Shown: in pieces, positions 19,462-29,687 of the stretch | Layout of the letters: every line of letters begins with the position of its first letter | Position numbering within the stretch: position 1 is the first letter of the stretch | Assembly: GCF_014696065.1 (NCBI RefSeq) | Contig: NZ_JACJPL010000031.1 | Span: 806,001 to 870,000 of the forward strand | DNA: 64,000 nucleotides | Source: Leptolyngbya sp. FACHB-261 | GTDB lineage: Bacteria; Cyanobacteriota; Cyanobacteriia; FACHB-261 | Reading direction: 5' to 3' | Notes under the pieces: model-generated | What the model saw: only the letters and a program-made list of their open reading frames with translations | The model's database searches: none | What the model was told of the DNA's origin: nothing | Position numbers and translations under genes: made by a program

Positions 19462-21984
19462 TCAAACAGCGGCCTGTTGACGTTGGTAGAGGGACCAATA
19501 GAGACCTCGTTTCTGCAAGAGTTCATCATGCTGACCCTTCTCAACAATCACACCTTTTTCTAGAACTAGAATTAGATCCGCACGTTTCAGAGGTGCGAAG
19601 CGGTGAGCAATCAGAAACACAGTTCGGTCCTGGGAGACCCGTTGCAAATTTTGTAAAACTTGCTGTTCGGTTTCGCTATCCAAAGCGCTGGTTGCCTCAT
19701 CCAAAACCAGGAGGGGAGCTTGAGAAAGGAATAGACGAGCCAAGGCAATCCGTTGGCGCTGACCGCCAGAGAGGGCGGTACCGCGTTCGCCAGCGTTAGT
19801 TTCATAACCCTGGGCTAGCTCGCTGACAAAGTCGTGGGCAACCGCTAAGCGAGCTGCTTCTACTACCTGCTCAGCAGTGATATCTGGGTTACCGAGAGTA
19901 ATATTCTCTAGGATGGAGCCATTAAACAAAAAGTCTTCCTGGAGCACCACGCTAATTTGCTGGCGTAGGGAAGCTAGGTCTGCACTTTTGATGTCAAAAC
20001 CATCAATTAAAATGCGACCGGATTCAGGTTGGTAGAGACGTTGGAGCAGTTTAGATAAAGTGCTCTTGCCAGAGCCACTGCGTCCGACAATGCCTACAAA
20101 CATGCCAGGCTGAACTGTGAACGAAATGCCTCGCAGGATAGGCTCTTGATTGGGGTGATAGCGAAAAAACACCTGGTCAAACGTAACTTGACCCTGAAGC
20201 GTGGGCAGAACTAGGCCAGCACCTGGCTCTGCCTCGGGGGCAACGTTGAGGATGTCACCAATGCGATCTACAGACAGCAAAACTTGCTGCAAATTCTGCC
20301 ACAGTTGCACCAGACGGAGTAACGGACCTGTGACGCGGCCCGACAACATTTGAAAGGCTACCAGTTGCCCAATCGTGAGTTGGTTTTCAATCACTAATTT
20401 GGCTCCAACCCAAAGGATCAATAGACTGGAGAAATTAGTCAGAAAATCGCCAATATGGCTGCTGATATTAGAGGTCGTCGAGGCTTTGAAGCTAGTGCGA
20501 ATAAAGCGGGCAAATAGCCCCTCCCAGCGGTCACGGGAAGTTCGCTCAGCCGCATGAGCTTTGACTGCGTGAATACCAGTAACAGTTTCAACTAGAAAAG
20601 ACTGACTATCTGCACTGCGGTTAAAGGTTTCGTTGAGCCAATTGCGCAGAATCGGTGTTGAAACCAGGGTGAGAATGGCAAACAGGGGAATCACGGCCAG
20701 AGCGACCCAGGTCAGCTTGATGTTGTAGTAGAACATCAAAGCCAGATACACCACAGCAAAAATGCTATCCAGAATGACCGTAAGGGCTGTGCCAGTCAGA
20801 AACTGACGGATGTTTTCCAGCTCTTGCACCCGCGCCACTGTATCGCCCACGCGACGTGCTTCAAAGTAGGCTAGAGGCAGGCGTAGCAGGTGGCGAAAGA
20901 CTTGGGCAGATAGGCTGAGATCTAGACGCCGAGCCGTATGCGTGAAGATAAACAGGCGCAGGACGCCCAAAAGCGCTTCAAACACAGCGGCCCCCAGCAG
21001 GGCGATTGCCATTACGTCCAGGGTTGGTAAGCTTCCCTGCACCATGACCTTGTCAATCACAACCTGCGTGATCACAGGCGTGATCAGGCCCAGCAGTTGC
21101 AACGTGAAGGAGGCTATCAACACCTCTCCAAGCAGCCGCCGGTAATTCCAGACCGCAGGTAGGAACCAGCTCAGATTAAACCGGTCCTGCGTCTGGATCA
21201 GCTCAGCCTGCCAGAGTTGGCCGTCCCAAGCTGCTTCAACACCTGCACGGGGCAAGCTTTCACAGGCCTGGGCCGGATTGAGCGGGTTAGCAACGATCAG
21301 ACGGTTGCCTTGAACGCCGTAAACGGTGACCCAATGTTCCTGCTGCCAATGCAGAAGGGCTGGAAAGCTCAATTGCCGGAGCGAGTTCCAATCAGTTTGA
21401 ATTCGACGCAAATGAAAGCCTAGCTTCTCCCCAGCCTCCACCAGATGCTTTGGACGCTGGCCTCGTAGTTGCCGTTGCACCCAAGCTGGTTGGGCCGGAT
21501 TCTGTAATTGCTGTGCCACCATCGTCAGGCAAGCAGCGCCGGTGTTGAGACCGGAGACGAAGGGGTAGCCCGAAACCGGTTGAGGAACTTCCTCCGTTGG
21601 CGGTTGGTAACGGTCGCGCAACCGAGACCAGAATTGCTGAAGCTCTGGTGAGGTCACACTGCGCCACAGTGTGCCATCCCAATGCAACACCAGGGTCTCT
21701 TTACTAGCAGCTCGGGCCTTCCAAGAACCGGTCAACTCCAGGAGACTCCCAAACCAATCACCTTCTTTCAGCAGAATTGATTGGCCCTGGTCGGGCACGA
21801 GGCGAACCCGCCCAGCCACCACCAGAAACTGGCTGTCCTGAGCATCTGTAGACCAGATCAGATCGCCGAGTGGGTAGCGACGCGTTTCTGCTTGGTCTTG
21901 GCACTGGAGTTGCTGCTCAGGTTTTAGCAGGCACAGGGGCAGTTCCTCCAAGGCCAAGGGCGAGGCTGGATTGGCTGGGTTCAT
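19462..21984 (-). CDS. Peptidase C39-like ABC exporter (type I secretion), catalytic Cys lost
   Basis: Fused permease-ATPase exporter of about 840 residues. Order: an N-terminal region resembling a cyclic-nucleotide-binding fold (DLIWSTDAQDSQFLVVAGRV), a C39-like domain, six-helix membrane domain, and ABC ATPase. ATPase motifs are IVGRSGSGKSTLSKLL, signature ALSGGQRQRIALARL, Walker B LLVLDEATSALD and the H-loop LIAHRF. In the C39-like part the CGAACL catalytic motif reads NTGAACL, so the nucleophilic Cys is Thr. It is probably non-proteolytic, as in HlyB. I prefer the ATG at 21984, which shares one base with the upstream gene's stop in TGATG; a GTG at 22035 is the alternative. Confidence 0.9.
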   Translation of the reverse strand: MNPANPASPLALEELPLCLLKPEQQLQCQDQAETRRYPLGDLIWSTDAQDSQFLVVAGRVRLVPDQGQSILLKEGDWFGSLLELTGSWKARAASKETLVLHWDGTLWRSVTSPELQQFWSRLRDRYQPPTEEVPQPVSGYPFVSGLNTGAACLTMVAQQLQNPAQPAWVQRQLRGQRPKHLVEAGEKLGFHLRRIQTDWNSLRQLSFPALLHWQQEHWVTVYGVQGNRLIVANPLNPAQACESLPRAGVEAAWDGQLWQAELIQTQDRFNLSWFLPAVWNYRRLLGEVLIASFTLQLLGLITPVITQVVIDKVMVQGSLPTLDVMAIALLGAAVFEALLGVLRLFIFTHTARRLDLSLSAQVFRHLLRLPLAYFEARRVGDTVARVQELENIRQFLTGTALTVILDSIFAVVYLALMFYYNIKLTWVALAVIPLFAILTLVSTPILRNWLNETFNRSADSQSFLVETVTGIHAVKAHAAERTSRDRWEGLFARFIRTSFKASTTSNISSHIGDFLTNFSSLLILWVGAKLVIENQLTIGQLVAFQMLSGRVTGPLLRLVQLWQNLQQVLLSVDRIGDILNVAPEAEPGAGLVLPTLQGQVTFDQVFFRYHPNQEPILRGISFTVQPGMFVGIVGRSGSGKSTLSKLLQRLYQPESGRILIDGFDIKSADLASLRQQISVVLQEDFLFNGSILENITLGNPDITAEQVVEAARLAVAHDFVSELAQGYETNAGERGTALSGGQRQRIALARLFLSQAPLLVLDEATSALDSETEQQVLQNLQRVSQDRTVFLIAHRFAPLKRADLILVLEKGVIVEKGQHDELLQKRGLYWSLYQRQQAAV

Positions 21985-22769
21985 CAACCGACTTGGAGTT
22001 TGATAGTCATTGTCTGCATTTTCTCGCCAATCCACTGTTCGAAGAGCTGATTTTGCAGTTCCTGTTGCAAAGGACCATCTAGAGAAGCAGGCAGAAAGTC
22101 TTCGAGCCGGAACAGGCAGTAACGATCGTCGATTTGTAAGGGGCCAATCAGCTCACCGGGGCTCGCTTGATCGACCAAGGCCCGCAGACCATCTGGCATT
22201 TGACCTCGGCTGACAGGTCCCATCATGCCATTGACTACGCGATCATCGGTTATCGAGTATTCACGAGCCAACTGCTCAAAGCGAGTGCCTTCTTCGATTT
22301 GGCTACGTAATTCCTCCGCCAATTCTTTTTCGGCCACAATAATCCGAGAGAGAACAACTCGGTCTAAGAAAATCTTGCGGTCGATGAAATACTCTTGCAG
22401 CTTAGGTTCTGTAATTTCAGCTTTCAGTTTTTCTAGTTTAAAACTAGAAACGATTTGATTGTGAAAGCCGTTATAGTCCAGACCATTTTTGGCTAACCAC
22501 TCTTGAAATGCTTTAGGGTCGGTGAGTTGATTGTTGAGACGAAAATCGATGACTGCCTGCTCAATCAGGGAAGACTCTACTTGAATACTGTCTCGAGCAG
22601 CAAGCTCCTGTTCGAGTAAGTACTGACGCAAGATTTGTCCAATGAAGGGCTGTAGATTGCCAGAGGCTTGAAGATATCTCAAGGCCTGCGATAGAGGAAT
22701 GGGTTGATCGTCAACACTCAAAAAAGCTTCAGCCATCTTGGTTTGCAGGGGCAGGTTTTGCAGGGCCAT
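21984..22769 (-). CDS. Parvulin-type peptidylprolyl isomerase
   Basis: Rotamase of the SurA/PrsA/parvulin group, without a clear signal peptide. The N-terminal half is helical (SLVDDQ-like LSVDDQPIPLSQALRYLQ, then IGQILRQYLLEQELAARD). The parvulin domain covers roughly the last 110 residues (DRVVLSRIIVAEKEL, FEQLAREYSI, MMGPVSRGQMPDGL, IGPLQIDDRYCLFRLED). It is translationally coupled to the exporter (TGATG). The start is uncertain: ATG at 22769 or 22736, or a GTG at 22865 giving 293 residues; none has a good Shine-Dalgarno site. The gene likely assists folding or export of the substrate of the neighbouring secretion system; no substrate gene is visible. Confidence 0.82.
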   Translation of the reverse strand: MALQNLPLQTKMAEAFLSVDDQPIPLSQALRYLQASGNLQPFIGQILRQYLLEQELAARDSIQVESSLIEQAVIDFRLNNQLTDPKAFQEWLAKNGLDYNGFHNQIVSSFKLEKLKAEITEPKLQEYFIDRKIFLDRVVLSRIIVAEKELAEELRSQIEEGTRFEQLAREYSITDDRVVNGMMGPVSRGQMPDGLRALVDQASPGELIGPLQIDDRYCLFRLEDFLPASLDGPLQQELQNQLFEQWIGEKMQTMTIKLQVG

Positions 22770-23119
22770 GTTTTTAGGGGCGTGTTTACGCGAGAGGGGA
22801 ACGGGACTTGGCAATATGAGTTGCAGAAAGCGGGGGAGAGCTGAACTAGGAGACAACCCAAGCACGGAGAAGACACAGGAGAAGATCAGGGCGTGTGGAA
22901 AGCTGGGGCATAGCTCTGCACGTTAACCCCCTGCCTTAGAGTGCCCCACAGTATTCCCGATCACTTCAACAGGCAAACACGACCCAAAACCGGACCCAAA
23001 AAGCAGGGCTAGAGAGGCTCTAACCCTGTGCTAACTCATCCAAATGGTTTATTTATGCTGATTACCTGCTGCCATCCACGGCCTGGTGGGCTGTCGGGCC
23101 CAGCTAGTTCTAGCCAGTT
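22770..23119. other. Intergenic region between the isomerase and the EF-G-like gene
   Basis: No gene recognised. It would hold the promoter of the secretion genes and the 3' end of the EF-G-like transcript, both on the minus strand. GC-rich short inverted repeats occur (for example GGGC...GCCC around 23090-23102), but none is followed by a T-run, so I call no terminator. Confidence 0.4.
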
Positions 23120-25144
23120 CTACTTCGAAGCCACTAGCACTCGCTCCGCGACTTTCTCAGGAATCTCCTGCAAGTGATCAAACTGCCAGGTCAGCAACCC
23201 TACCCCCAAACTGAGGGAGCGCAATTCGATCACAAAATCATTGAGCTCTGCTTGAGGTAAATGGGCTGTCACCATGTCCCAACCGGACCAGCCTTCTCGA
23301 GCCTGGTAGTTCAGGAGTTGCCCCCGTCTGCCGCTTACTAAGCGTAATACTCGTGGCGTAAACTCCTGAGGAATTGCGACCTCGATCAGGTCAACCGGCT
23401 CTAGCAAAACTGGCTCACACTTGGGCAGACCTTCCTGCATAGCGATTCGCGCAGCTTGCTTAAAGGCTTGCTCCGAGCTATCCACCGAGTGATAGGAACC
23501 ATTGGTCAAGGTTACAGCGATATCGACTACGGGATAGCCTATTGAGCCCTTAGCCAAGAACTCGCGCACTCCCATCTCAACGCCGGGGATGTATTGCCGT
23601 GGCACTGCACCGCCCACAATCGTCTCTGAGAACTGTTCACCCTCGCCCCGCGCCAAGGGCTTGATCGTCAAGTGAACATCGCCGAACTGACCATGACCAC
23701 CGGTTTGATGCTTATAGCGCCCATGCACTTCGGTTGATTTACGAATGGTGGAGCGGTAGGCGATCTGAGGCAAGCGCGCCTCCAGAGGCAAATTGAACTT
23801 ACGTCGCACCCGGTCCAGCGCAACCTGAATGTGAATATCCCCCTGTCCCCAAAAGATGATTTCGTGGGTTTCAGAGTTTTGCTCAACCCGCAGCCCTGGA
23901 TCTTCTTCAATTAGCTTGGTAGTTGCAGCACTTAGCTTGACCTCGTCGTTACGGTTAACTGGTGAGACAGCCAGAGCGTAGACCGGCGCAATCACTTCTG
24001 CCGTTGGTAGTGTTTGTGCCCGAGTGGAGACATTCAGCCGTAGAGTGTCACCAGTACGGACGCCCTCCATGCGGGACAGAGCCACGATATCGCCTGCCTG
24101 AGCTGTTTGCAGGTTGGTCTGCCGTTGACCACAAAGCCTCGCAATGCCACCCAGCCGCATGTTGTTCAGCGAGACACCTTCGTTGATTTGGCCTCGCCAA
24201 ACGCGCACGAGCGAGAGTCTGCCGCCTTGAGAGGAGAAATTTGTCTTGAGGACCTGAGCAAGCGGCTCCTGGCTGTTGAGGTTGATACCGCGACGCTCAG
24301 CAGTTTCCATCGGGTCTGGGACTTCCTGGGCCAAAGCTGCTAGCAGAGGACGCACGCCGAAGTCCTGCTGAGCCACACCCAGGAATACAGGCACAATTCG
24401 GTCAGCGCTCAAATCCTTACGCAGGTCTTGCCAAATCTCTTCTTGGGGAGGCTCAATCTCTTCAAGTAGTTCTTCGAGCAAGTGGTCATCGAAATTGGCT
24501 AGGGTCTCTAGCATTTCGGCCCGGGCCTGTTGCTCCTCAGCCCTCAAGTCTTCTGGCAAAGGGACTGGATCAGGAGCTGAACCTGGATGGTATTGATAGG
24601 CTTGCTCAGTAATGAGATCAATAAAGCCAGTGAGCTTAGCACCCTGACCGATGGGGTACTGCTGCAAGGCTAGAGGGCGACGGGAAACGGCTTTCAACGC
24701 CTGACAAACACCAACAAAGTTGGCACAGTCGCGATCTAGCTTATTGATGAAGAGTAGATGCGGGATTTCCCAACGATCTAGAAACTGCAAGAGCGGCGCC
24801 AAGGCCAGAACCCGCTCCGGCTCAGGCTCACAAACTACAAGCGCCGCATCAACGCCCATAAGGGCGTTGCAGGTTTCCTGAACAAACTCAACTGAGCCAG
24901 GACAGTCTAAGAAGTTGAATTGAGTGGCATCGTCGCCAGCGCCATAGTGGGTGGTAGCAACCACGACCTCAACGGACATTTGGCGATTGACGGCTTCGGG
25001 CACACTGTCACCAACAGTGTTGCCATCCTGAACGTTACCCTTACGTGAGATTGCACCAGTCACAAACAACAGGCTCTCTAGCAACGTGGTCTTGCCGCTC
25101 AGGTAAGGGCCGACAATCGCCACGTTTCGGATACGGTTAGACAT
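23120..25144 (-). CDS. EF-G-like translational GTPase (non-canonical paralogue)
   Basis: A 674-residue protein with the five-domain EF-G layout but a diverged G domain. The P-loop reads VGPYLSGKTTL where EF-G has AHIDAGKTT; G3 is LDCPGSVEF instead of DTPGH; G4 is INKLDRD. The C-terminal domain IV/V region is recognisable (HGRYKHQTGGHGQFGDV, GGAVPRQYIPGVEMGV, EPVDLIEVAIPQEF, VSGRRGQLLN). Such EF-G2-like proteins are common beside the main fusA in bacteria, and their role is poorly defined. No rpsL or rpsG lies nearby, which supports its being the paralogue. Confidence 0.88.
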   Translation of the reverse strand: MSNRIRNVAIVGPYLSGKTTLLESLLFVTGAISRKGNVQDGNTVGDSVPEAVNRQMSVEVVVATTHYGAGDDATQFNFLDCPGSVEFVQETCNALMGVDAALVVCEPEPERVLALAPLLQFLDRWEIPHLLFINKLDRDCANFVGVCQALKAVSRRPLALQQYPIGQGAKLTGFIDLITEQAYQYHPGSAPDPVPLPEDLRAEEQQARAEMLETLANFDDHLLEELLEEIEPPQEEIWQDLRKDLSADRIVPVFLGVAQQDFGVRPLLAALAQEVPDPMETAERRGINLNSQEPLAQVLKTNFSSQGGRLSLVRVWRGQINEGVSLNNMRLGGIARLCGQRQTNLQTAQAGDIVALSRMEGVRTGDTLRLNVSTRAQTLPTAEVIAPVYALAVSPVNRNDEVKLSAATTKLIEEDPGLRVEQNSETHEIIFWGQGDIHIQVALDRVRRKFNLPLEARLPQIAYRSTIRKSTEVHGRYKHQTGGHGQFGDVHLTIKPLARGEGEQFSETIVGGAVPRQYIPGVEMGVREFLAKGSIGYPVVDIAVTLTNGSYHSVDSSEQAFKQAARIAMQEGLPKCEPVLLEPVDLIEVAIPQEFTPRVLRLVSGRRGQLLNYQAREGWSGWDMVTAHLPQAELNDFVIELRSLSLGVGLLTWQFDHLQEIPEKVAERVLVASK

Positions 25145-25582
25145 AAAATCCTCCCCGCCGCCAACCGATTTAGCTTTAAAAGCAACAGCAAATTCCAGCT
25201 TGATTCTTAGCGGCTTAACCCTTGTAGCGTAAGCGGTTCAGCGCGACACAAATCAATCAGGATTCAATGTTTTAAATGCGTTAGCGGTCACATTCTAAGT
25301 GGATGAGTTCAGCATATCCCTTCGCTTAGATCGGGGATCGTCCTAGTTAGTTTTCTTAAGCTTTACGCAAACAAACCTTACACTCACATTTACACTCGCA
25401 TAGAGATTGTTTAGTCATTGCTCAGCCAATAGCCATAGATTTGCCCAGGCATTTGGGCTTAGGTATGTTGTATCAGCGCTACTGCCAAATCGAGTTTGCA
25501 AACCAGGGAGGCCAGAATGTAGATTTTTCTGGCAAGGACGAAATTGAGGGAACAATCCAGTCGTTACGCAATTGGTCCAGAT
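25145..25582. other. AT-richer intergenic region upstream of the EF-G-like gene
   Basis: About 440 bp between the EF-G-like start and the rpoC2 terminator. It must hold the minus-strand promoter of the EF-G-like gene, but I could not pick one box over others. A 49-codon plus-strand frame at its right end is listed separately. Confidence 0.4.
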
Positions 25583-25611
25583 ACAAAAATCCCTCCCCTT
25601 GGCAGTGCTAG
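25465..25611 (+). CDS. Possible small protein, unknown function
   Basis: A 48-residue frame with ATG start, charged and aromatic (RYCQIEFANQ, DEIEGTIQSLRNW). The reading frame stays open upstream to about 25360, so a longer product with a TTG start is possible. Its stop lies inside the rpoC2 terminator hairpin loop. The Shine-Dalgarno site is weak and no family is recognised. It looks more protein-like than random sequence but may be chance. Confidence 0.22.
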   Translation: MLYQRYCQIEFANQGGQNVDFSGKDEIEGTIQSLRNWSRYKNPSPWQC

Positions 25612-25630
25612 CACCACCATTTGGGGAGGG
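25583..25630 (-). terminator. Rho-independent terminator of the rpoC2 transcript
   Basis: On the minus strand CCCTCCCC, a 24-base loop and GGGGAGGG form an 8-bp GC stem, followed directly by ATTTTTGT. The loop itself holds the perfect palindrome GTGCTAGCAC. It lies 69-116 bases past the rpoC2 stop, as expected for the end of the rpoB-C1-C2 operon. Confidence 0.8.
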
Positions 25631-25698
25631 TTTAATCTCGCTAGACTTTGGGCTAGTTATTCACCCGCCGCCTAGCAATTAGCGAATTGCACAAGAGC

Positions 25699-28600
25699 TT
25701 ACTCTTCTTCGCCTAGGTCATCCTCGACTTCTGCTTCTTCTTCATCAGGAGTCACGCTGCTAAAGCCAGCGCCAAAGGTTATTTCGCCATCCAGCGCTCC
25801 ATCGAAGCCGTAGCTGCGAGCGGTGCGGTCATCAAGGATTACATCCTCCAGACCTGCTTCCTCATCGAACAGGCCCAAACCGTCATAACCTGCATCGACG
25901 TCACCAGTACCGTCATCGTAAGCATTGAAGCCCGTACCGGCGGGAATCAAGCGTCCAATAATGACGTTCTCCTTGAGGCCGCGCAGCCAGTCAGACTTGC
26001 CTTCGATTGCTGCTTCTGTGAGTACCCGCGTGGTCTCCTGGAAGGACGCAGCTGAGATGAAGCTATCGGTGTTCAAGCTGGCCTTGGTAATCCCCAGCAA
26101 CACAGGCGTGTATTCCGCAGGGGCACCGCCCGTGATCGACATGGCCTCGTTGACCTGCTCAATCTGGTACAGCTCCACTAACTCTCCTGGCAGCATGGTG
26201 GTGTCACCGCCATCATCGACTCGCACCTTGGAAGTCATTTGGCGAACCACGACCTCAATGTGCTTATCAGAGATATCGATGCCTTGAGACTGGTACACCG
26301 ACTGAACCTCGTTAACCAGGAAGGTCTGCACCTTCTGGAAACTGATCAGAGCAGCCTCACCTGCACCTTTGGTCTCCCGATAGAGCTTGAAGAAGATCTC
26401 CAGGATGTCGTGAGGATTAGCAGGACCATCAGTGAGGGGTTCCGCAACTTCCACGGGTTGACTGTCAGACACAATCACGTTCTGCCCCGGACCAATTGGA
26501 TAGGGTGAGACCGTGCCATCGCCTTCATCTACCGTGACTTCGAGAACATCGCCGTTTTCGTCGTAAGTGACCTGAGCAGTACCCGACCGTTGGGCCAGAA
26601 CACACATCTCCTTGGGCTTACGCGCCTCCAGCAGCTCCTCGATTCGAGGTAGACCCTGAATGATGTCCCCAGTCTTAGCTCGCTCAAATACCAGTAGGGC
26701 CAAATTATCGCCCCGCTGGACCAGGTCACCATCCTCGATTTGCAGAACTGCTCCCCCTGAAACCAGGTAGGGCCGCGCAATCCGGATAGTTACCTCAGCA
26801 TCAGTGACAGCAACTACCTGACCAGACTCATCAGCCTGTATACCAGGAGCCAAGGTATCGCCTTTACGGACGAAATCGCCAACTTTGAGAGCTGCGCTTT
26901 CGGCATTAGGTACCCGATAAACGTTCTCTTCGGTGATCACCAGAAGCCGACGTACAGCCTCGCCGTCGTGCTTGAGACCCCGCACTTCACCCGCTTGCTT
27001 ACACATAATTTCAGTGCGAGCAACGACAGCCCCAGGAGCAATTTTTTGACCGTCTTCGACTAACAGCCTTGTACGGGTTTTACCTTGGGTAGAGTCAGCG
27101 CTGATGTCCCGACGCAGCACTAGAGGTTCCAGGATCACCAGTTGCAGGCGACGTCTCTCTGGGTCAGTTTCATCGGGAATCAATTCGATATCAGCAGCGA
27201 GCTGAGGCGCTTCAGTGTCAATTTCTAGAACCAACTGCGTACGCAGTAACTCTAGTCCCTCGACCGATTTGACTCGCTCACCATCTTTGTAAGGCAAACG
27301 TTGTACAGCTCGTAGACGGATCGCTCGACCCGATTCATTCACAGACTCTTGGCTAGGTACAGCCGGCTGGTCAGGAATGGTAAATTCACGCACCGGCCGC
27401 AGCAGCAGGGCTGGACCTTCAGGCGTTTCCACGTACTCGACATAGCGCAGTTCGTCGGCTACCAAACCGGCCATGACCTCAGTACCAGGGTTAACCAGGC
27501 TACCATCAGCCACAACGAGATCGCTCGGGCTTTCGACCAGACGCAGTTCACCGGGTTTAATTACGATTTCCCGCAGGATGTCGTTCTTCTGAACCACTTC
27601 CACTACGCCATTGCTCTGGCAGAAGATGTCCTTTACAACCTCAGTGCCCGCTTCGATGTACTGCCCGTCTTCAACGTTCAGCAGCGAGATATCCTTATTA
27701 ACCTCATGGGCTTCTTCAGGAATCCAGAGTAGCGTGCCACCCTTGACCACTTCGTAGCCCTGTTTGGCTTTCCCTCGCTTGGCCACTTCAACCCCGGAGT
27801 AGCGAATGATGCCACCCGAAGAAGTGCGATAGCTATCATCGATCAGCTCAGCCACTACCTGATTGTTCTGAACCTTGGTACCAGGTGTGGCTTTAAGGGA
27901 GAAAGTTTGACCACTGTTGGTTTCGACCAGATACTGCTCGCGACCTTGGTGGCTCTCTTCTCGGACATGGGCCTGATCCAGGACTACTGAAGCTGTGATG
28001 ATTTCGACTTCACGGCCGCTCTTGCCCTCGGTTTGAGTGTCAGGCAGACGCACCACACCACCATGCTCGGTCATTAACCGAGTTTCAGCGATCACCCCAT
28101 CTGCTTCAATGCTGTCCCCATTTTTAACAATGGGTTCTGCCAGAGGCGGCAGGTTATACACTTCGCCAGACAGGATCCAGATCAAGCCGCTGCGCTTGGC
28201 AATCCGAGAAACGTTGCCTTGACGGTCACGCTTTTCTTCTGGCTCCAGTTCGTAGAACTTGACCTCACCGGCCAAATCTGTAGCAACGTCTTTGGTTGCT
28301 TTTTCTACGGTTTTGCGAGAGTTGCGACCAGCGAGCGCCACTTCAGCCAACATCTGGCCTTCGCGGACCTGCTGACCGTCTTTGACTAGCAATGTTGAGC
28401 CTTGCGTGATCGGGAAGGCTTCCTTGCGTCCACCCCCTTCAACGCTGAACTCCCCATTACTCTCTACCAGTAAGGCGTCATCACCGTGGCGGGTTCGCAT
28501 GCCGCGAGAGCGCAACTTCTTGGGGAATTTGACAGTGCCGCTGAATGAAGCCCGAATCAAACGAGCTCCTTCGCCCGTGAATACCCCTCCAGTGTGGAAG

Positions 28601-29664
28601 GTACGCATGGTCAGCTGGGTCCCCGGTTCACCAATCGACTGGGCTGCAATAATACCAACCGCTTCGCCAATATCTACCCTAGAACCATGGGCCAAGCTCC
28701 AGCCGTAGCAGAGCTGACAGACCGAGCGCGTTGACTCGCAGGTTAGAGGCGAACGCACAATGACTTCTTGCACGCCAGCCTTGCCCAGAGACCGCGCTAC
28801 ATCATCAGAGATGGTCTCGTTCTGCGGTACCAAGACCTCGCCAGTTGTGGGATGCACCACATCCTCAGCAGCAACTCGACCTAGCAGACGATCCTCTAGT
28901 GGAATCAGGATCCGGTCACCGTCTGTCATCGGGCGAGCAGGAATACCCCGCTTGCTGCCGCAGTCATGCTCGCGCACGATCACGTCTTGGGACACGTCCA
29001 CCAAGCGGCGGGTGAGATATCCGGAGTCCGCAGTCCGCAAGGCTGTGTCCACCAGTCCCTTACGAGCACCGTAGGAGGAGATGATGTACTCTGTAACCGT
29101 CAGACCTTCTCGGAAGTTGGTTTTGATTGGCAAGTCGATGATTTCACCCTGAGGGTTAGCCATCAGACCGCGCATGCCGACTAGCTGGCGCACCTGGGAG
29201 ATGTTACCCCGAGCGCCAGAGAAGGCCATCATATAGACCGAGTTGAGGGGGCTGTTCTGCTTAAAGTTGCGAACCACCTCATCTTTCAGTTCTTCACTGG
29301 TGCCGTTCCAGGTGTCAATTACCTTCTGGAAACGTTCAACTTCCGTGATCTCGCCACGCGTGTAGCGATCTTCCGTGGCTTTGATTTCGTCTTCAGCAGC
29401 CCGCAGCAACTTGCTCTTGCTGGGGGGAACCTGCAAGTCATCTACGCTGATTGAAACCCCAGCTTGGGTAGCGTAGCGGAAGCCTAAGCTCTTTAGCGCA
29501 TCTGCCATATCCGCCGTCCGAGCTGTGCCATAGCGGGTGAAAGCCCAGGCGATTAGCCTCTTGAGCTGCCCTTTATCCACCACATGGTTCCGAAATGGCA
29601 TGGGCTGGTCTCGATTGAGACCCGCTGTCTTGTCATTTTGCTGATTTTTTGTGCGCTCTGCCAT
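25699..29664 (-). CDS. rpoC2: RNA polymerase beta' subunit (C-terminal part) RpoC2
   Basis: Carries the C-terminal two thirds of the bacterial beta' chain, which in cyanobacteria and plastids is split from RpoC1. The 1321 residues include the trigger-loop/bridge-helix neighbourhood ([20 protein letters not shown]) and the zinc cysteines around CGSKRG and [14 protein letters not shown] very long insertion of repeated beta-rich modules follows (roughly 330-1000), the cyanobacterial SI3. The C-terminal clamp part ([32 protein letters not shown]) is intact. The tail is very acidic. It starts 23 bp after rpoC1. Confidence 0.98.
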   Translation of the reverse strand: MAERTKNQQNDKTAGLNRDQPMPFRNHVVDKGQLKRLIAWAFTRYGTARTADMADALKSLGFRYATQAGVSISVDDLQVPPSKSKLLRAAEDEIKATEDRYTRGEITEVERFQKVIDTWNGTSEELKDEVVRNFKQNSPLNSVYMMAFSGARGNISQVRQLVGMRGLMANPQGEIIDLPIKTNFREGLTVTEYIISSYGARKGLVDTALRTADSGYLTRRLVDVSQDVIVREHDCGSKRGIPARPMTDGDRILIPLEDRLLGRVAAEDVVHPTTGEVLVPQNETISDDVARSLGKAGVQEVIVRSPLTCESTRSVCQLCYGWSLAHGSRVDIGEAVGIIAAQSIGEPGTQLTMRTFHTGGVFTGEGARLIRASFSGTVKFPKKLRSRGMRTRHGDDALLVESNGEFSVEGGGRKEAFPITQGSTLLVKDGQQVREGQMLAEVALAGRNSRKTVEKATKDVATDLAGEVKFYELEPEEKRDRQGNVSRIAKRSGLIWILSGEVYNLPPLAEPIVKNGDSIEADGVIAETRLMTEHGGVVRLPDTQTEGKSGREVEIITASVVLDQAHVREESHQGREQYLVETNSGQTFSLKATPGTKVQNNQVVAELIDDSYRTSSGGIIRYSGVEVAKRGKAKQGYEVVKGGTLLWIPEEAHEVNKDISLLNVEDGQYIEAGTEVVKDIFCQSNGVVEVVQKNDILREIVIKPGELRLVESPSDLVVADGSLVNPGTEVMAGLVADELRYVEYVETPEGPALLLRPVREFTIPDQPAVPSQESVNESGRAIRLRAVQRLPYKDGERVKSVEGLELLRTQLVLEIDTEAPQLAADIELIPDETDPERRRLQLVILEPLVLRRDISADSTQGKTRTRLLVEDGQKIAPGAVVARTEIMCKQAGEVRGLKHDGEAVRRLLVITEENVYRVPNAESAALKVGDFVRKGDTLAPGIQADESGQVVAVTDAEVTIRIARPYLVSGGAVLQIEDGDLVQRGDNLALLVFERAKTGDIIQGLPRIEELLEARKPKEMCVLAQRSGTAQVTYDENGDVLEVTVDEGDGTVSPYPIGPGQNVIVSDSQPVEVAEPLTDGPANPHDILEIFFKLYRETKGAGEAALISFQKVQTFLVNEVQSVYQSQGIDISDKHIEVVVRQMTSKVRVDDGGDTTMLPGELVELYQIEQVNEAMSITGGAPAEYTPVLLGITKASLNTDSFISAASFQETTRVLTEAAIEGKSDWLRGLKENVIIGRLIPAGTGFNAYDDGTGDVDAGYDGLGLFDEEAGLEDVILDDRTARSYGFDGALDGEITFGAGFSSVTPDEEEAEVEDDLGEEE

Positions 29665-29687
29665 GAGGGTTCTCTCTTAGCTCGTAG

